DNA of 64,000 bases from Hypericum androsaemum (Eukaryota > Streptophyta > Magnoliopsida > Malpighiales > Hypericaceae): the NCBI GenBank assembly GCA_963995505.1, contig OZ023183.1, positions 21,634,671 to 21,698,670 of the forward strand. Reading direction: 5' to 3'. This document shows positions 34,787 to 46,246 of the stretch, piece after piece. The notes below the pieces were generated by a model. That model did not search any database. It was not told the DNA's origin and was given only the letters and a program-made list of their open reading frames with translations. The position numbers were made by a program, and so were the translations under genes. Position 1 is the stretch's first letter; the number at the start of each line of letters is the position of its first letter.

Positions 34787-36619
34787 TGCCACAGGGAGTA
34801 ACAAAGTCAAGCTAACGACTCTAAATTAGCACGTTTAGTATTTAAGTTTTCTTTATTTTTGTATTTGCTTCAGTAACGTTATTTTGATTTAGTGTTTAAA
34901 TGGTCCCACCAGGAGGTTTATATAAGAGCAAACTAGATTTCAACGGAGCTCTCCAGTCCATACACAAACTTTGTTGCGCACAAAGACAATTAGAGCGAAA
35001 CACCACCAACCTTCCCCACCGCCTCCTATCAATTGACAGGGCGGTACCAGTCCTTTCCTCTGTTCCTCTATGTTATGTGTCTATTTTGTGCCTCATGATG
35101 TTCATGTTCGTGCGTGTGATGTTATTGGTGTCTTGGCCCTACATTGAGGACAATGTGTTTAATAAGTGTGAGGGGGTCACCGTGCGGTTTTGTTTCGGTT
35201 TGGCATATGTGATTGAGTCTAGATCTGAATTTAGGATTGTGTTTGTGTGTGTCTGTGAATGAAGTGTTGTCAAAGCAGATGATGAATCTCCCCCCTCGAA
35301 TTTTTGAACTTTTGTTAGAAGTTAAACCTAATACCTTGTTAGGATCAAGTTTGAGTATGATGAGTAGAGACGTGTAGAAACAACACCCTTGGTTGTTTAG
35401 GTTAGTGGTTGCACTTGGTAGATTATACTAGCGGCATTGATGAGTGACCTTGTGAGATTTTAGAGCCGAAGGAGGAGACAACCGTCTTTGCATAGCATGA
35501 GGTGCCTACATTGCTCCGATCATCGGGTTTCATGCCATCACTTGGTACCGTTTTGGTGGTGTGGGTGTAAGTGACAGGACGGGGGCCATCTTTGATATTG
35601 AGCCTAGAGCCTTAGAGCTGAAAACCCTGTATATCCCTTGTTTAAACACGTTGAGCTTAAGCCTTTTCCTTTGAAATATTATATGTAAGCCAATATGTAA
35701 GCCCTATATCCACAATCTTACCCACCTTTGATCACTTTGGTCCGAGGATGCATTAGGTCTTAATCTTTGGGGTATTATTGTAAGGGTTCATTTGATAGAA
35801 TAGCTCGGGAATAAACAATGGGGGTAATGGGTAGAATTGAGGCCGATAAAGAAGCCGAGACCAGTTGCCTTTGATGTGTAATGTGCTAAATGCATGAGAT
35901 TGAGTAAGGTGGTGAAAAGAGAAAAAAAAGGAAAAAAAAGAAAAAAAGAAAGAAAAAAGAAAAGTGAAGGAAAAGAAGAAGAAAAAGTGAAAAAAGTGAT
36001 GAAAAGGGAATGTGAAAGTTGGAAATGGAACAAACGTTGAATGATGGAAAGTGGAAAGTTTGGAAAGAGGTTGGAAAGTGAATAAATGGCACGGCTCGAG
36101 CTAAGTGGTCAATAGGATTTGGGTGTAATCTTGGGATGAGTGCGTATCAGATAAAGTGTGAGGTATTTAGAGTAGACGAGAGCTAGAATATTTTTGTGAG
36201 CTCCTCGGCCGGGTGGTTTAGCTACCTCCCACATATATTATCCTCACCTGACCTTAACCCCATTACAACCCAATGAAAAGTCCCCTTGATCATGAGCCCC
36301 ACATTTATCGAGGCACCACTAAGTGAGACGTATGAAACTTTGAGATCCCGGACGTGTACGCGAGTGATAGGTAGTTGACTACTCATATATGTGAGCTTAA
36401 AATTTTGAACCTCTGAGTGGTCAACCCTCTAGTGTAATCTACTAAGTGCGAAAACTGGGTTAAACCATCAAGGATGCGGTGTCTACACGTTCTTACTCCT
36501 TGTACTCAGGTAAGTGAACTACTTGGTTGTGGGGTGGTATTTTAATAAGAGTTTGAAAGTTTGGGTGTGTGTCTGATGCGCCTTACTTGAGGACAAGCAA
36601 GGAAATAAGTGTGGGGGTG
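34787..36619 (+). other. Non-coding 3' interior of the gypsy element
   Basis: No pol sequence is present. An A/G-rich tract lies at about 35917-36060. The remainder looks like the usual post-pol untranslated region of such elements and ends in the polypurine tract before the 3' LTR. The deletion of pol must lie near 34790-34900. Confidence 0.7.
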
Positions 36620-38214
36620 TGATGAGTGTGTAAACGCTCATGTTTTGTCATATATTTCGCGCGTGTTTAGTCATGTTTTGAGTCATATTTATCATGTCAT
36701 GTTAAGTCTTATGATCATTTTAGTATATTTATGTTCGGGAATGGATTTCTACCCATTGTCCTATTTTGTAGGAAATTGGGGCTCAATGAAGGTCGTTGGA
36801 GGGGTGATTTCAAGAGATCATATTGCAAGAGTCATAACTTTCTACTGGAGCATTGGATTATAACGCATAAGATACCGTTGGAAAGCTTGAAGAGAGATCT
36901 ACATTTTGTCTTTTATAGTCGAAGTCAAATTCGGAGCGGAAGAGGATCAAAAATGAAAAATACGAAGATTCAATGAAGCTGTGCAGGCCAACTAGCGACG
37001 GGGAGTCAACTAGCGGCCGCCAGTGAAAGTGGAAGGGCTCCCCGTCGCTAGTTGACTAGCGATCGCTAGTCGGGAAGCACAGAGATTTACGAAGGGGTCG
37101 AACTGGCGGCCGCTACTCAACTAGCGATCGCTAGTTCGCCCAACGCAGCTTTAGTCCGACTTCTTATTTAGTTATAATTTCGGATCCGCTAAAGGAAATA
37201 TTCGACTTTTAGCCTCCTGTTTCGGCTTTAGGACTTAAGGTATATTATTTATATTATTATTTGGCTAGTTAAACTTCCAATTTAGATTAACCTCCTCTAG
37301 GTTTTTCTATTTTCGTGTTAGACTTTTGGCTATATATAGGCCTTAGTCTCTTAGGTTTTGAGGTGACTACGAGGACATTACTACTGCAATATTGAGAACA
37401 GCCTTTAGAGCTTAATAAAGGGGCAATTTCAGTTAGCACGGGGAGAGGATTGGCAAAGCTTGATCATCACGACTAAGCTTTCTCTATCTCTATCTTTATG
37501 TTAATTGCTATCATGTTCTTCGTTAATCTATTGTGCTTTGTTAACATGCTTAGCGAGTAGTTCTCTTGTGAGTGCGATGCCCTAATTATGTGATTACTCG
37601 TCTATGTTAGCTATGGTTTGATTATCTTTCGTAGTAGTTGTCAATTGATGATCTTAATGCTTAATCTAACTTGATCACTTAGATTATGATTTTAGTTGAT
37701 AATAATGGACCGGAAGGCATTAGAATCAACGAAAGAGTCAATTGACATGTCTTAAGGTATTAATGAGGAATCTTGATACTAAGGGATAACCCGATAGGAG
37801 TTAACTTCATAATTGAGTTTAGTTTAATTCTTGGTCTAATTAATGAGCGGAAGCATTGATTAGTAATCATGAACTACTCTAGCTTAGTTTTGTCACCCTA
37901 ATGAGCGGAAGCGTTAGGGAGATGCATTAGAACACTCCGGGTACTAGTTAGAACTTCATAAAAACCATAGTCTCGACATAGATGGGTAGTCCATAAGGGT
38001 ATCGTGCTCGTTTATCTCCATTGATTTACAACTCGTCTTTTATTTGCGTTTCCGATCTAGTTTTATTTACTTTACAATCTTTATAATCTTTTAATTTTCT
38101 CGCTTCACATAATTATTGGCATTGATTTTGTGTTCAACCCTCAGTTCGAAACCCTACTTACTCACTATACTATTTGATTGTGCATTTAATTGCTTATCAA
38201 TTTTGCGTACATCA
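36620..38214 (+). repeat. 3' LTR of the gag-pro gypsy element
   Basis: Same length and ends as the left copy. A TATA box lies at about 37328-37340 and the palindrome cluster at 36978-37148. Its TSD copy TCTTT follows at 38215-38219. Confidence 0.95.
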
Positions 38215-38215
38215 T

Positions 38216-39000
38216 CTTTCCAACACCCAGTGACAAAATCTTGAAATCGCGCATCCGCAAGCCAGGCAGCTTGGAATCTAAAAATTCTCTTCTCAGGCTG
38301 AAGCCGGGGGGCCGTATTCAAACGTATAAGGATGGGACAATGATCTGATTTAAGGCGCGACAGATGAATAACCTTGGCTTCGGGGAATTTGATTCTCCAA
38401 TTGATGTTTGCTAGGCCCCGATCCAGTCTTTCATGAATCCCTCCACGAGTCCAAGTAAATTTTGAACCAATGAAGCCTAGGTCCATTAACGAGCATTCCT
38501 CAATCCATTTTTGAAACCTACACAGATTATACCCCCTGATCGGGGCTCCCCCAAGTTTTCCCTCCGAGACCAGGTAAGTATTGAAGTCCCCGGCGAGAAG
38601 CCAAGGGCCTTGTATCCCATCAGAAATGTCCTTCAACCGAGTCCATAACTCCTCACGAACCTGAGCTCTAGGGTGGCCGTAAACTGCAGTAAAAAACCAC
38701 CTACTGGTCGGGTCGGTGCCCACTTCCAAGTGCACAAATTGTTTATGGGCAGTGATCACCGTCAAAGGCGTAGTAGCATTGTTCCACAGGATCCAGATTC
38801 CGCCAGAGTGTCCCTGCATAGGAGCCTGAAATACGTCAGAGAATCTTAATGATTTAGCGAGAACCTCGGCTCGCTTACCCGAGATCCAAGTCTCAATTAA
38901 GACAAGAATATCAGGTTTATAAAGGCAGACAATCTCTTTAACATCCGCTTTAAATTTCGTGCTAGCAGCACCTTGACAATTCCAAGTAATTAAATTCATA
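38216..39000 (-). pseudogene. LINE endonuclease domain (ORF2, upstream half)
   Basis: The frame starts MNLITWNCQGAAS at about 39000 and shows LVLIETW, GHSGGIWILWN, LAGDFNTYLVSEGKLGG, RLDRGLANINWR and SDHCPILIRL, all parts of the L1 endonuclease fold. It breaks at 38215 where gypsy LTR sequence begins. The next host codons resume at 30806 with DQLPLPDACEDF. Confidence 0.92.
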
Positions 39001-39075
39001 GGAATAAAAGCAAATAAAGGAAGAAACGGAAGCGCTACTCTTGGGGGAAAGAGATAGGAGAGATTAAGGGATACT

Positions 39076-40937
39076 TCACTCTTCAGGACCCTGTCCTGGT
39101 CCTGGCACATTTTCGTCAGATGGAGCATCGACCATGTCCACCTGCTCCTGCTCCTCCTCACACCACTCATTCATCGGGTCATTGTCCTGATCCCAGAAGG
39201 AGGAACCTCCCCGATCCTTCGGACTGGAACTACGATGTCTGTTCGGAGCTTTCCACTCCATATGAGGTGGGTCTGGATCTTTGGGTTGACCCTCCACCAC
39301 CTCCTTCCCCCTATCCAGACCATGGTACTACGGCGGGTTTTTGAGGTCGTATTGGCTACCTTGTATCGGTTGCTTGTATGTTCTTCCAAGTTTAATCCGG
39401 AGTTCAGGGAATCCTTCCCCCGTGATCGTCTCGCCAGAGACTTGGCAGTGGAGCTATTTTTCGTAGGCCGACGAGTTGACTCTTTAGTGTTAGGGCTGGG
39501 GGTGGACATTTTAGAAGCATGTACTTTGGCTTTCTCAACTATTGGGGTTACGCATTTGACCTCAGGCCAAGGCTTGGTGGGCCTTGGACTATTAGCGGGG
39601 GCCTTCCTGGGCTGGGGACCATTCCGGCCCTTGTTCACTTTTTGATCTTTAAGCCCGCTCCCATCAGATTCCTCCATTACACTTTGGTCTTTATCCTGAA
39701 CCCCATCCCGAATAAAGCCGTTACTCTCACCCACTAGCGGGTTGGAACTTTCACCAGCAACATGAGCCACAGACTGCACATCGGCTGTAACATCCTTTAA
39801 AACGTCAAAGCTAGAGCCATTTTGAGTAGAACCCAGGGCCTCTTTTCCTTTGTCAGAGGCAACCTTTTTACCTTTTTCAACTGAGTTTGTTTCTGGGTCA
39901 GGTTTGCCTCCAGTCACCCTCTTGCCTTTCGATTTCCTGTGAACCAGCATCCAATCCCCAAAGTGTGCATCCGGTTCTGGCCGGGGGGCCAAATCTGGTA
40001 TCGGCTTCGCCGGAGGAGTTGTCGCCATAGGAGCTGTCGCCTTAGTAGGGCAGGTTAAACTCTGGTGCCTATACAACCCACACGCAAAGCAAATATGATG
40101 CAATCCCTCATATTGCAGCCGAAGGACCTGCCAGCTCGCACGAAAACTAGATAACAAAGGCTTGTGTAGGTCGATTTCGACACAAATCCTGGCGAATTGA
40201 CCCCGTTGACAGGCCTCAGTCACCGTATCAATACGGATTGGCCTCCCTATCCTCCTAGCAGTGTTACGCAAGAAAGTGGCATGGTAGTACTCCATTGATA
40301 GGAAGGGAACCCGAACCCAAGCGATTACCTTAGAGGTCCTAGCAGTAGCCGAGTTGAAGTTCGGGATCCACCTCTGGACGGTCACGTAATGATCCGCGAT
40401 CATCCATGGACCGTCCAACAGGATATGACGATATTCCTCCTCCGATGCAGGGCGGACAAGGTAAAATCCACAGCCCAACTCTACGAAGTTAAAATCTGGG
40501 GGCAAACCCCACATCTGAGCCAACCTTCTCTTGAGATAAAAGTAGGACACCCGGTAGTCTAGCACATTGATTATGAGGGTCTTCCACCATGGCTTCCGCA
40601 TTTAAATTTTTTCCGCCTTTGTTAACCGGATCGTTGGGCAAAACGGGTCTTCATCCTCTTCTCCTTCGGAGTCACTGGAAACAGCTTCCTCCGGGTCAAA
40701 GGCGAAGTCTTGATTGCCATCCCCCGTCATCGGCTCGTCGGGATCTCCGATCATAGCTTCCTTGAACGAGACCTTCCTCCGGCGACCTTCCGACAGCCCC
40801 GGGTCCGGCCCCTGTTGCGCAGCATTTGCCGGGGCCGCCTCCGACGCCCCCAAATCAGTTTTGACCTTCTTGCCCCCTCTAGGAGGCGTAGCCGCAGGCA
40901 AAAGAGGCACCGCGGAGCCTCCAGGAGGAGGTTCCAT
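39076..40937 (-). pseudogene. LINE ORF1 (DUF4283 and zinc knuckle)
   Basis: The frame starts MEPPPGGSAVPLL at 40937 with an acidic N-terminus. It meets an in-frame TAA at 40602 and continues at once with MRKPWWKTLIINVLDYRV, a DUF4283-type RNA-binding domain, then a zinc knuckle (CFACGLYRHQSLTC) near 40070. A serine- and lysine-rich tail follows. The likely true C-terminus (MVEGQPKDPDPPHMEW... to 39076) lies in another frame from about 39300, which implies a frameshift near 39310. ORF1 proteins of this type bind LINE RNA. Confidence 0.85.
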
Positions 40938-41058
40938 GTGGGCACGAACCGAGATCTGCTTCTCGACCTTAAGAATTCAGAGAGAGTTTTTCTAGGGTTT
41001 CCGCTTTTCTCTCGGCTTCTCGATCTTCACTAGCTTCTCACTGTGGACCAAAAAATAA

Positions 41059-41908
41059 ATATTCCAAGGCCTTTGGATAAAAGAAAAGGGTGGACCAAGT
41101 CCAGAGGGCCAACTTGTTGCAACGAGGCCCAAGTGTAACGTGAAGCCCAAGTCCGTGCATGATGGAGAAATCTGAAATACGGTGGCAGTGGACTGGTCTC
41201 GTTTGAATTGATACCCATCCGGATTACAAGAAACAAACTCTGGTCTTGTGCTCTAAGTATTAGTATTAGTATTAGTATTAGTATTAGTATTAGTATTAGT
41301 ATTAGATAGCCTTCAAAGTTAAATTCACACTTGGATTAGAAGATGCATACATACGTACATACATAAGCACTGGCTGAAAAGCAATCTGAAAACTCCGCCC
41401 ATTTTTCAAACTCAAACCAATTACACTACTAAGCCAAGGACCTGAAACTGAATAATGTACATGCCATGTTCATGAATGACAAGCAGATAAATGCCGCGGC
41501 TTGACAAGCATAGATCAAGTGAAGCTATATGTCAGATACTCAAAAACTTTTAAGAGGGCGTGGCGGCGTCAACATAATCCAAGCAACAACGCAACCCTCC
41601 ACTTCCCTTACTAATCTACCTGCCCCTTGCCTGGCTTGGCCATCTAGAGATGAGGTTGCCAAGAAATGGGATCATCGCGTGCCAACATTGTGATCAGAAA
41701 TTCATCCATCACCCATTTTCTTCAAATTTCTCAAAAGTCATATCTTGGATAGTACACCCAGCTTCAACACAGAAGCAAACCAAAAGGTCATAGTACACCC
41801 AGCTTCTAATGGTTAAAGCCAGAAACATATGATCCTCCAAAATCTGATGGTTCTCCCAACCAAGCATTGAGCACAACCGGGATCCACTTTGCTCCAGATG
41901 ATGTAACA
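41059..41908. other. 3' flank of the coiled-coil gene
   Basis: Unique-looking sequence, probably containing the 3' UTR of the minus-strand gene that ends at 41909. It contains the ATTAGT microsatellite and nothing else that I recognise. Confidence 0.5.
41249..41305. repeat. (ATTAGT)n microsatellite
   Basis: About nine uninterrupted 6-bp units (TATTAG/ATTAGT) form a clean hexanucleotide repeat. Confidence 0.95.
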
Positions 41909-44352
41909 CTAATGTGCAGCTGGGAGATCAATCGAAGCTGCTAGCTGTGCTAGCTCTTTCCCTCCAAGATTGGATACAAGTTCCATGGAGATCAAGTGCT
42001 TTGGTATGCTGGCAAAACTCTCATCTTCAATATCATATTTGGTTTTGAGGATTTTAGCTTCTGCGGAAGCTGCTTCACCTTCTGCAAGGAGCTGGTCAGC
42101 TTCCTCTGTGTCACCCAACTCAAGAGCAGCAACTCTCTCTGTTGTGGCAGCTCCAGCAATCAAAAGCAATGTCTGGTATCTAGCCATGGCAACCTCCTTT
42201 TCCTTGGATACGATTTTCTGCTCAGTTTCCTGCAACTGGCTGGCAGTGGTTTCTACAGATTCCTCAAGCTTCTGCAGCTCTGCAGATGCCTTTTCTAAGT
42301 CAATCAGAAGATTATCCTTTTCAAGATTCAAGGACTTCACCTCTGCAGCTAATCCTGCAGCTTCCTTGAAATTCCTACTAGTTGCTGCCACCCTTTTTTC
42401 TGCTTCTAATTCTGGAACTCTTTTATTGATAAAGAATATCCTCTGGTTGAAGGATGATATATTTTGCTGGATGCTCGACTTTGTTGAAGACAGCTCCTAG
42501 ACACAGTAAAAATACAAGATTCAGCATATTGTGAACAATGTGAAGGGGCAATTTGCGTTCCAACTAGCTGTCTCTCCATAAAAGGGAACAAATTGTCGAT
42601 TCAGAGAAAGCCGGGAAGAAAATGGAATGCAGCATAATGTATCAGTCCAGATGACATTCTCCTAACTTAAATCACTATCGAGAAAAACCTATACGTGGTA
42701 CTGGATTACTAAATCATTCGCAAAGAGTTCAAAACCGGTAGGGATATCAAGCATAGAGCATACATGATTTAGGGTAGATGGCAGTGAGAAGTAATAAGAT
42801 GCTAGGAAGCAACAAGAACCTGTAGGGATGCTCTTGCAGCAGAAGCTTGCTGTTGAAGCGCCTGGACATCCTGAACAAGCTTCTCTTCGGTCTGTGCAAG
42901 CCTTGCTTTATGTTCCCTGGAATTTGAAATTGAGAGCTGAAGCCTTTTCCTAAGATCAACGACTTCCTCGTACAACCTGGCCTCCTCTTCAGAAGCCAGG
43001 GCCAGCTCCCTGAGCTTGGTGACGCGGGCTTGTTCTTTGGCGTGCAGATCCTCGATTTCTTTCCTCCTGTTGGACAAGGCTTCACCTTGCAGGTGCGCAT
43101 CAGAGAGGGCAGCTTGCAAGCTTTCGTACTTGGAGTCAACGCTTGATTGAATCTGGTGGAATCCCGCGACCACCCCAGTGATCCTTTCTTCGACAGCCTC
43201 GATCTTGGCATCATTTTCGGCAATCTCCTCCTCCTTGTGGCGGACGAGGGCGAGTAGGTGGTGGAGTTGTTCCGTGAGGGTTTCCTTCCTCCTGCATAGG
43301 GATTCTTTCTCCCTCTGATCGCTTTGGATGGCGTGGGGGATGGATTCGACGAGGGTGGAGCGAGCTTGTTCGATGACATGTGATTCAATGACCAATTCAA
43401 TCTCGGTGGCATGCAGGGACTCGGTGGAAGAGAGCCAGTCGCCCATCTCTATGGAGAAGAGATCCCGGCAAGCATCGAGTACAATGCCCGCATTCTTCTC
43501 CGCGTCCTTGGGTTGTGGGGAGAAAGAAACGGTTGAGATGAGATGATTCGTTAGATCAACAAAGGAAAGACAAGAGAGAGAGAGGTCTAGGAGAACCTGG
43601 GCGAAGAGGCGGAGGAGGGACGCGGAGTCCTGCTCGGCGGCAATCTGGGAGAGGAGGGCCTGGTGCATCTGTGAGTCGGCGGCGTCGCAGGCGGCCTGGG
43701 CGTCTCTGAGGGAGCGGAGGAGGGAGAGCCTGTGGGTGTCGGCGGAAGCGAGGGAGTCGCTGATCCGCTGGGCGGCGTCGAAGTCTTCCCGGTCGCAGGC
43801 GTCCTGGAGCTGGGAGTCGAGGAGGCGGAGGCGGGAGGAGGCGGAGTCGAGGTCGGCGGCGGCTTTGCGTCTCCGGCGGAGGGAGTCCTTGCGGGAGGCG
43901 GAGACGGAGGCGGAGAACTCCCTGGCGAGGCTGAGCTTGGCGGAGATGTGGGATCTGAGCAACTGGAGCTGGTCCGATCCGGAATGGGTAGAGTGGGAGG
44001 GGAGGGTGGGGGAATTGGCTTCGGAGGTGGGAGGAGAAGAGGGGAGATGATCTCTGGCGTAACCGACGCGGAGGGAGGCGGCTCTCTTCTTCTTTCTGGA
44101 GGAGGAGGAAGGAGGGTGAACGAGGGTGAGGTCGGAGAAGAGTTGCTCGTCCAACGACAATGATGTTGGAGCAGTGAAATTGGATGACGAGGCTTCCTCC
44201 TCCTCCTTTTTCTTTTCCTTTTCCTCTACCTCTACCTCTTCCTCTTCCTCTTCTTCTTCTTCCTGTAGCTGTAGCTGTAGCTGTTGTTCCTCTTCAGCGG
44301 GTTGGGTATGGGTGAACAGCACCATCCCCTCAAACAGCGAGTCCTCCTCCAT
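41909..44352 (-). CDS. Coiled-coil protein with UVR-like motif (3 exons)
   Basis: Exons (minus): 44352-43597, 43506-42820, 42496-41909; phase-0 GT-AG introns; total 2031 nt, 676 aa. The start is the first ATG (MEEDSLFEGM); the frame is open upstream only through a TTG. Residues about 20-55 are almost pure Gln/Glu/Lys, followed by a basic RKKKR patch near 86. Residues about 171-205 (LQDACDREDFDAAQRISDSL) match the UVR pattern of a short paired helix. Most of the rest is long coiled coil (heptads rich in Leu, Glu, Ala), with no membrane segment or catalytic motif. Homologues exist in plants as 'myosin-like' or UVR-containing proteins; I do not assign a function. The first intron is 90 nt without an in-frame stop. 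Confidence 0.85.
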
Positions 44353-44804
44353 CCCCCCGACTTCCAACCTCCCTCCTCCTCCTCCTCCTGGTTCTGGTGG
44401 TCTGCTTCCACGTCCTCACTAGTCGTCTTGAAATCGCCGACTTCCAACTCGCTTAATAACAATACTAATACTGAAAATATTATTCTCTGGGTTTGCGTAA
44501 GTCCCTATAAAAAAAACACTCATATTTAATAATCTTTTATAAATTTTAGTCCATAATTATTAATTTATTTTTTTTTTATCTATTTATGATCACTGTTACT
44601 GATTTTGAAATTGTAAAATTTTTAAAATATCCCAAATTTTTTTTCTTTCTCTCTCGCATTTCGAAATTGAAAATTTGATTCGCCGAATAATTTGATGAAT
44701 TGACGAATTTCTAATATGGATTCATGTTCAATTCGTTCAAGGACGAATTCGAGTATGAATTTTATTTCTTACTAGCAAACCACTTTTCTTTTTTTATTGG
44801 TATA

Positions 44805-45186
44805 TGTTAAGAATTCAGCAACAAAGAAAACAAAACGCGCAAAAAACACAGACACAAGAATTTACGTGGTTCGGCCTAATGCCTACGTCCACCGGAAGAA
44901 ATGAGAACTTTTATTGATGGATCCGAGTCACAAAGCCATAAGTAACCTAACACGTCTTTATATAATAGACAAACCCTTGGTGTACAAGAAACCTATCTAG
45001 GCCGAATTAGGAGTCCGAAATAAGAGTCCGATCAAAATAGGAAAAGCTGTCTGTGGGACCTGGCGGCCGCCAGTTGGTTGGCGCCAGCCAACACCATAAC
45101 ACCGTAAATTCTGTTGGACACCATAGGCGCCCGCTATATGCTTGGCGATCGCCAGCATCTACTTGGCTTTTCGCCAACTCCCAACA
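44805..45186 (-). repeat. LTR a (3'-most in element orientation)
   Basis: 382 bp, from TGTTAAGAATTC to CTCCCAACA on the plus strand. A minus-strand TATA-like box (TATTATATAAAG, about 44957-44970) lies downstream of the GC-rich palindromes GCGGCCGC (about 45063-45070) and GCGATCGC (about 45144-45151). Confidence 0.9.
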
Positions 45187-45443
45187 ATCTCCACCTTTGG
45201 CGAAAAGTCATCCCATGAAGAACCATGAAGCTCCATCCGAACTTCAACAAACTCCACCTTGATGAGACACCGCCCTATGAAGAACTATGAGATCTTGCAA
45301 AACAAACCGACTCTACCTGCTCCACCTCGCACTATAGATAACCACCATCAATAAGACTGTCTCCACTTTCTCACCACTCTTTTGTTCAATCACTTGGAGC
45401 CAGCCCCCAAGCTCGAGCTTTCGAGTCTGCTTGGCCTATTTTC

Positions 45444-45956
45444 TCAAATCTCCATCGAACCCCAACTAGCAAGTCCACCTGCTGAAGCAACCTTGCGACC
45501 AATAGACGCGCCCTTTATTTTTTTGTCAACCCCATGCTCCGTAACCTCGAACTGCTTTTCTGCTGGACCTTTTTGCCTCATACCAATGCTACGTGCCATA
45601 TCATACAAATGACAACCTTTTGTTCCACCAAGTAGAACTCTCGACATGCTTCGAACTCTACCGTTCGGCTTTGAGTGAGATACCCGATTCGTCCGTAGTG
45701 CTACCAACGGCTTCGCATTCCCCATACAAAACCTACCCAACACCTTTGACGTACACGTCCTTTTAGACAACCATGGCGGGAACTTGCTAACTTTGTCTCC
45801 GCGAATCCCAACTCTACCCAAACCATTCATGTCAAGTTTTTGCTCCATCACACAAGAGCTTTTCTTCCCTCTATCAGAACCCAACGAGATAACTCCACCT
45901 ACAACTGTGTTCCCCACTAACCTGTAGGTGTTCCTAGCATTCCTTTCATCCTTCAT
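45444..45956 (-). other. Open frame of unknown content after the protease remnant
   Basis: A minus frame of 170 codons rich in Gly, Arg, Ser and Lys. It does not resemble integrase, RT or RNase H. It may be a scrambled remnant of the 3' interior or an element-specific extension. It occupies the place where pol should be. Confidence 0.35.
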
Positions 45957-46246
45957 ACTACCACATTATCCTTCTCCACCTCCAATAGCCCGCCTACAAC
46001 ATTATAGTTGTACCTACTATAATCCAAGGCTCCTAATGAGATCAAATTCCTCTCCAACTTCGGAATATGCCTAACCCCACACAATTTCCTCTCAACACCA
46101 TCCCATATCTTGATTCTCAAGTCTCCTATGCCAACAATTCTATAAGTAGAACCATCTCCCATAGTCACCATACATGAATCAACGAACTTGTAGGTGTCGA
46201 ACCACCCTTTCTTGGGCGTCATGTGAAAGGAACAAGCGCTATCCAA
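45953..46246 (-). pseudogene. copia protease remnant of the LTR array
   Basis: The frame begins MDSACSFHMTPKKGWFDTY, the D-S-x active-site region of copia protease (usual form LDSGCSxHMT; here Ala replaces Gly). It continues MGDGSTYRIVGIGDLRIKIW and VRHIPKLERNLISLGALD, the zone leading to the integrase zinc finger, which is absent. A frameshift separates it from gag. A following frame at 45956-45444 holds no recognisable integrase or RT. Confidence 0.8.

Larger units (their letters stand above)
30807..38214 (+). mobile_element. Young gypsy-type LTR element with gag-pro only
   Basis: Two LTRs of 1595 bp each (30807-32401 and 36620-38214) flank a 4.2-kb interior. The target duplication TCTTT is perfect (30802-30806, 38215-38219). 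A primer site starts right after the left LTR (TTGGCGCCGTCGACACGG, about 32404-32421) and a polypurine tract GTGTGGGGGTG ends at 36619. The LTRs differ at only about 14 positions by eye. Gag and protease are present, while RT, RNase H and integrase are absent, so it must depend on enzymes of another element. The gag and DLGA protease style resemble Athila-like plant gypsy elements. Confidence 0.95.
27250..41045 (-). mobile_element. L1-type LINE split by a gypsy insertion
   Basis: On the minus strand: ORF1 (40937-39076), endonuclease (about 39000-38216), then after the inserted gypsy element the rest of ORF2 (30806-27495) and a 3' UTR ending in an A-tract (T-run about 27248-27255). Removing 30807-38214 plus one TCTTT copy rejoins the ORF2 frame exactly. 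AT-rich words beside the poly-A (about 27236-27249) and the 5' end (about 41044-41058) resemble each other and may be a decayed target duplication. Disabling changes are few: stops at 40602, 39171 and 30414 and a frameshift at about 39310. Confidence 0.93.

Noticed and set aside
35917..36060. Purine tract as the polypurine primer of the gypsy element
   Set aside because: The true polypurine tract must abut the 3' LTR; GTGTGGGGGTG ending at 36619 does, while this tract is about 560 bp away.
30832..36976. Identical ORF pairs at 30832/36609 and 30918/36731
   Set aside because: They are parts of the two gypsy LTRs and not genes.
39235..39645. Plus-strand ORF of 136 codons
   Set aside because: Shadow of the LINE ORF1 tail on the minus strand; no family resemblance of its own.
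43732..44163. Long plus-strand Gly/Val/Glu-rich ORF opposite the coiled-coil gene
   Set aside because: It is the antisense shadow of a GC-rich exon whose minus frame has splice sites and a sensible protein; its composition is low-complexity.
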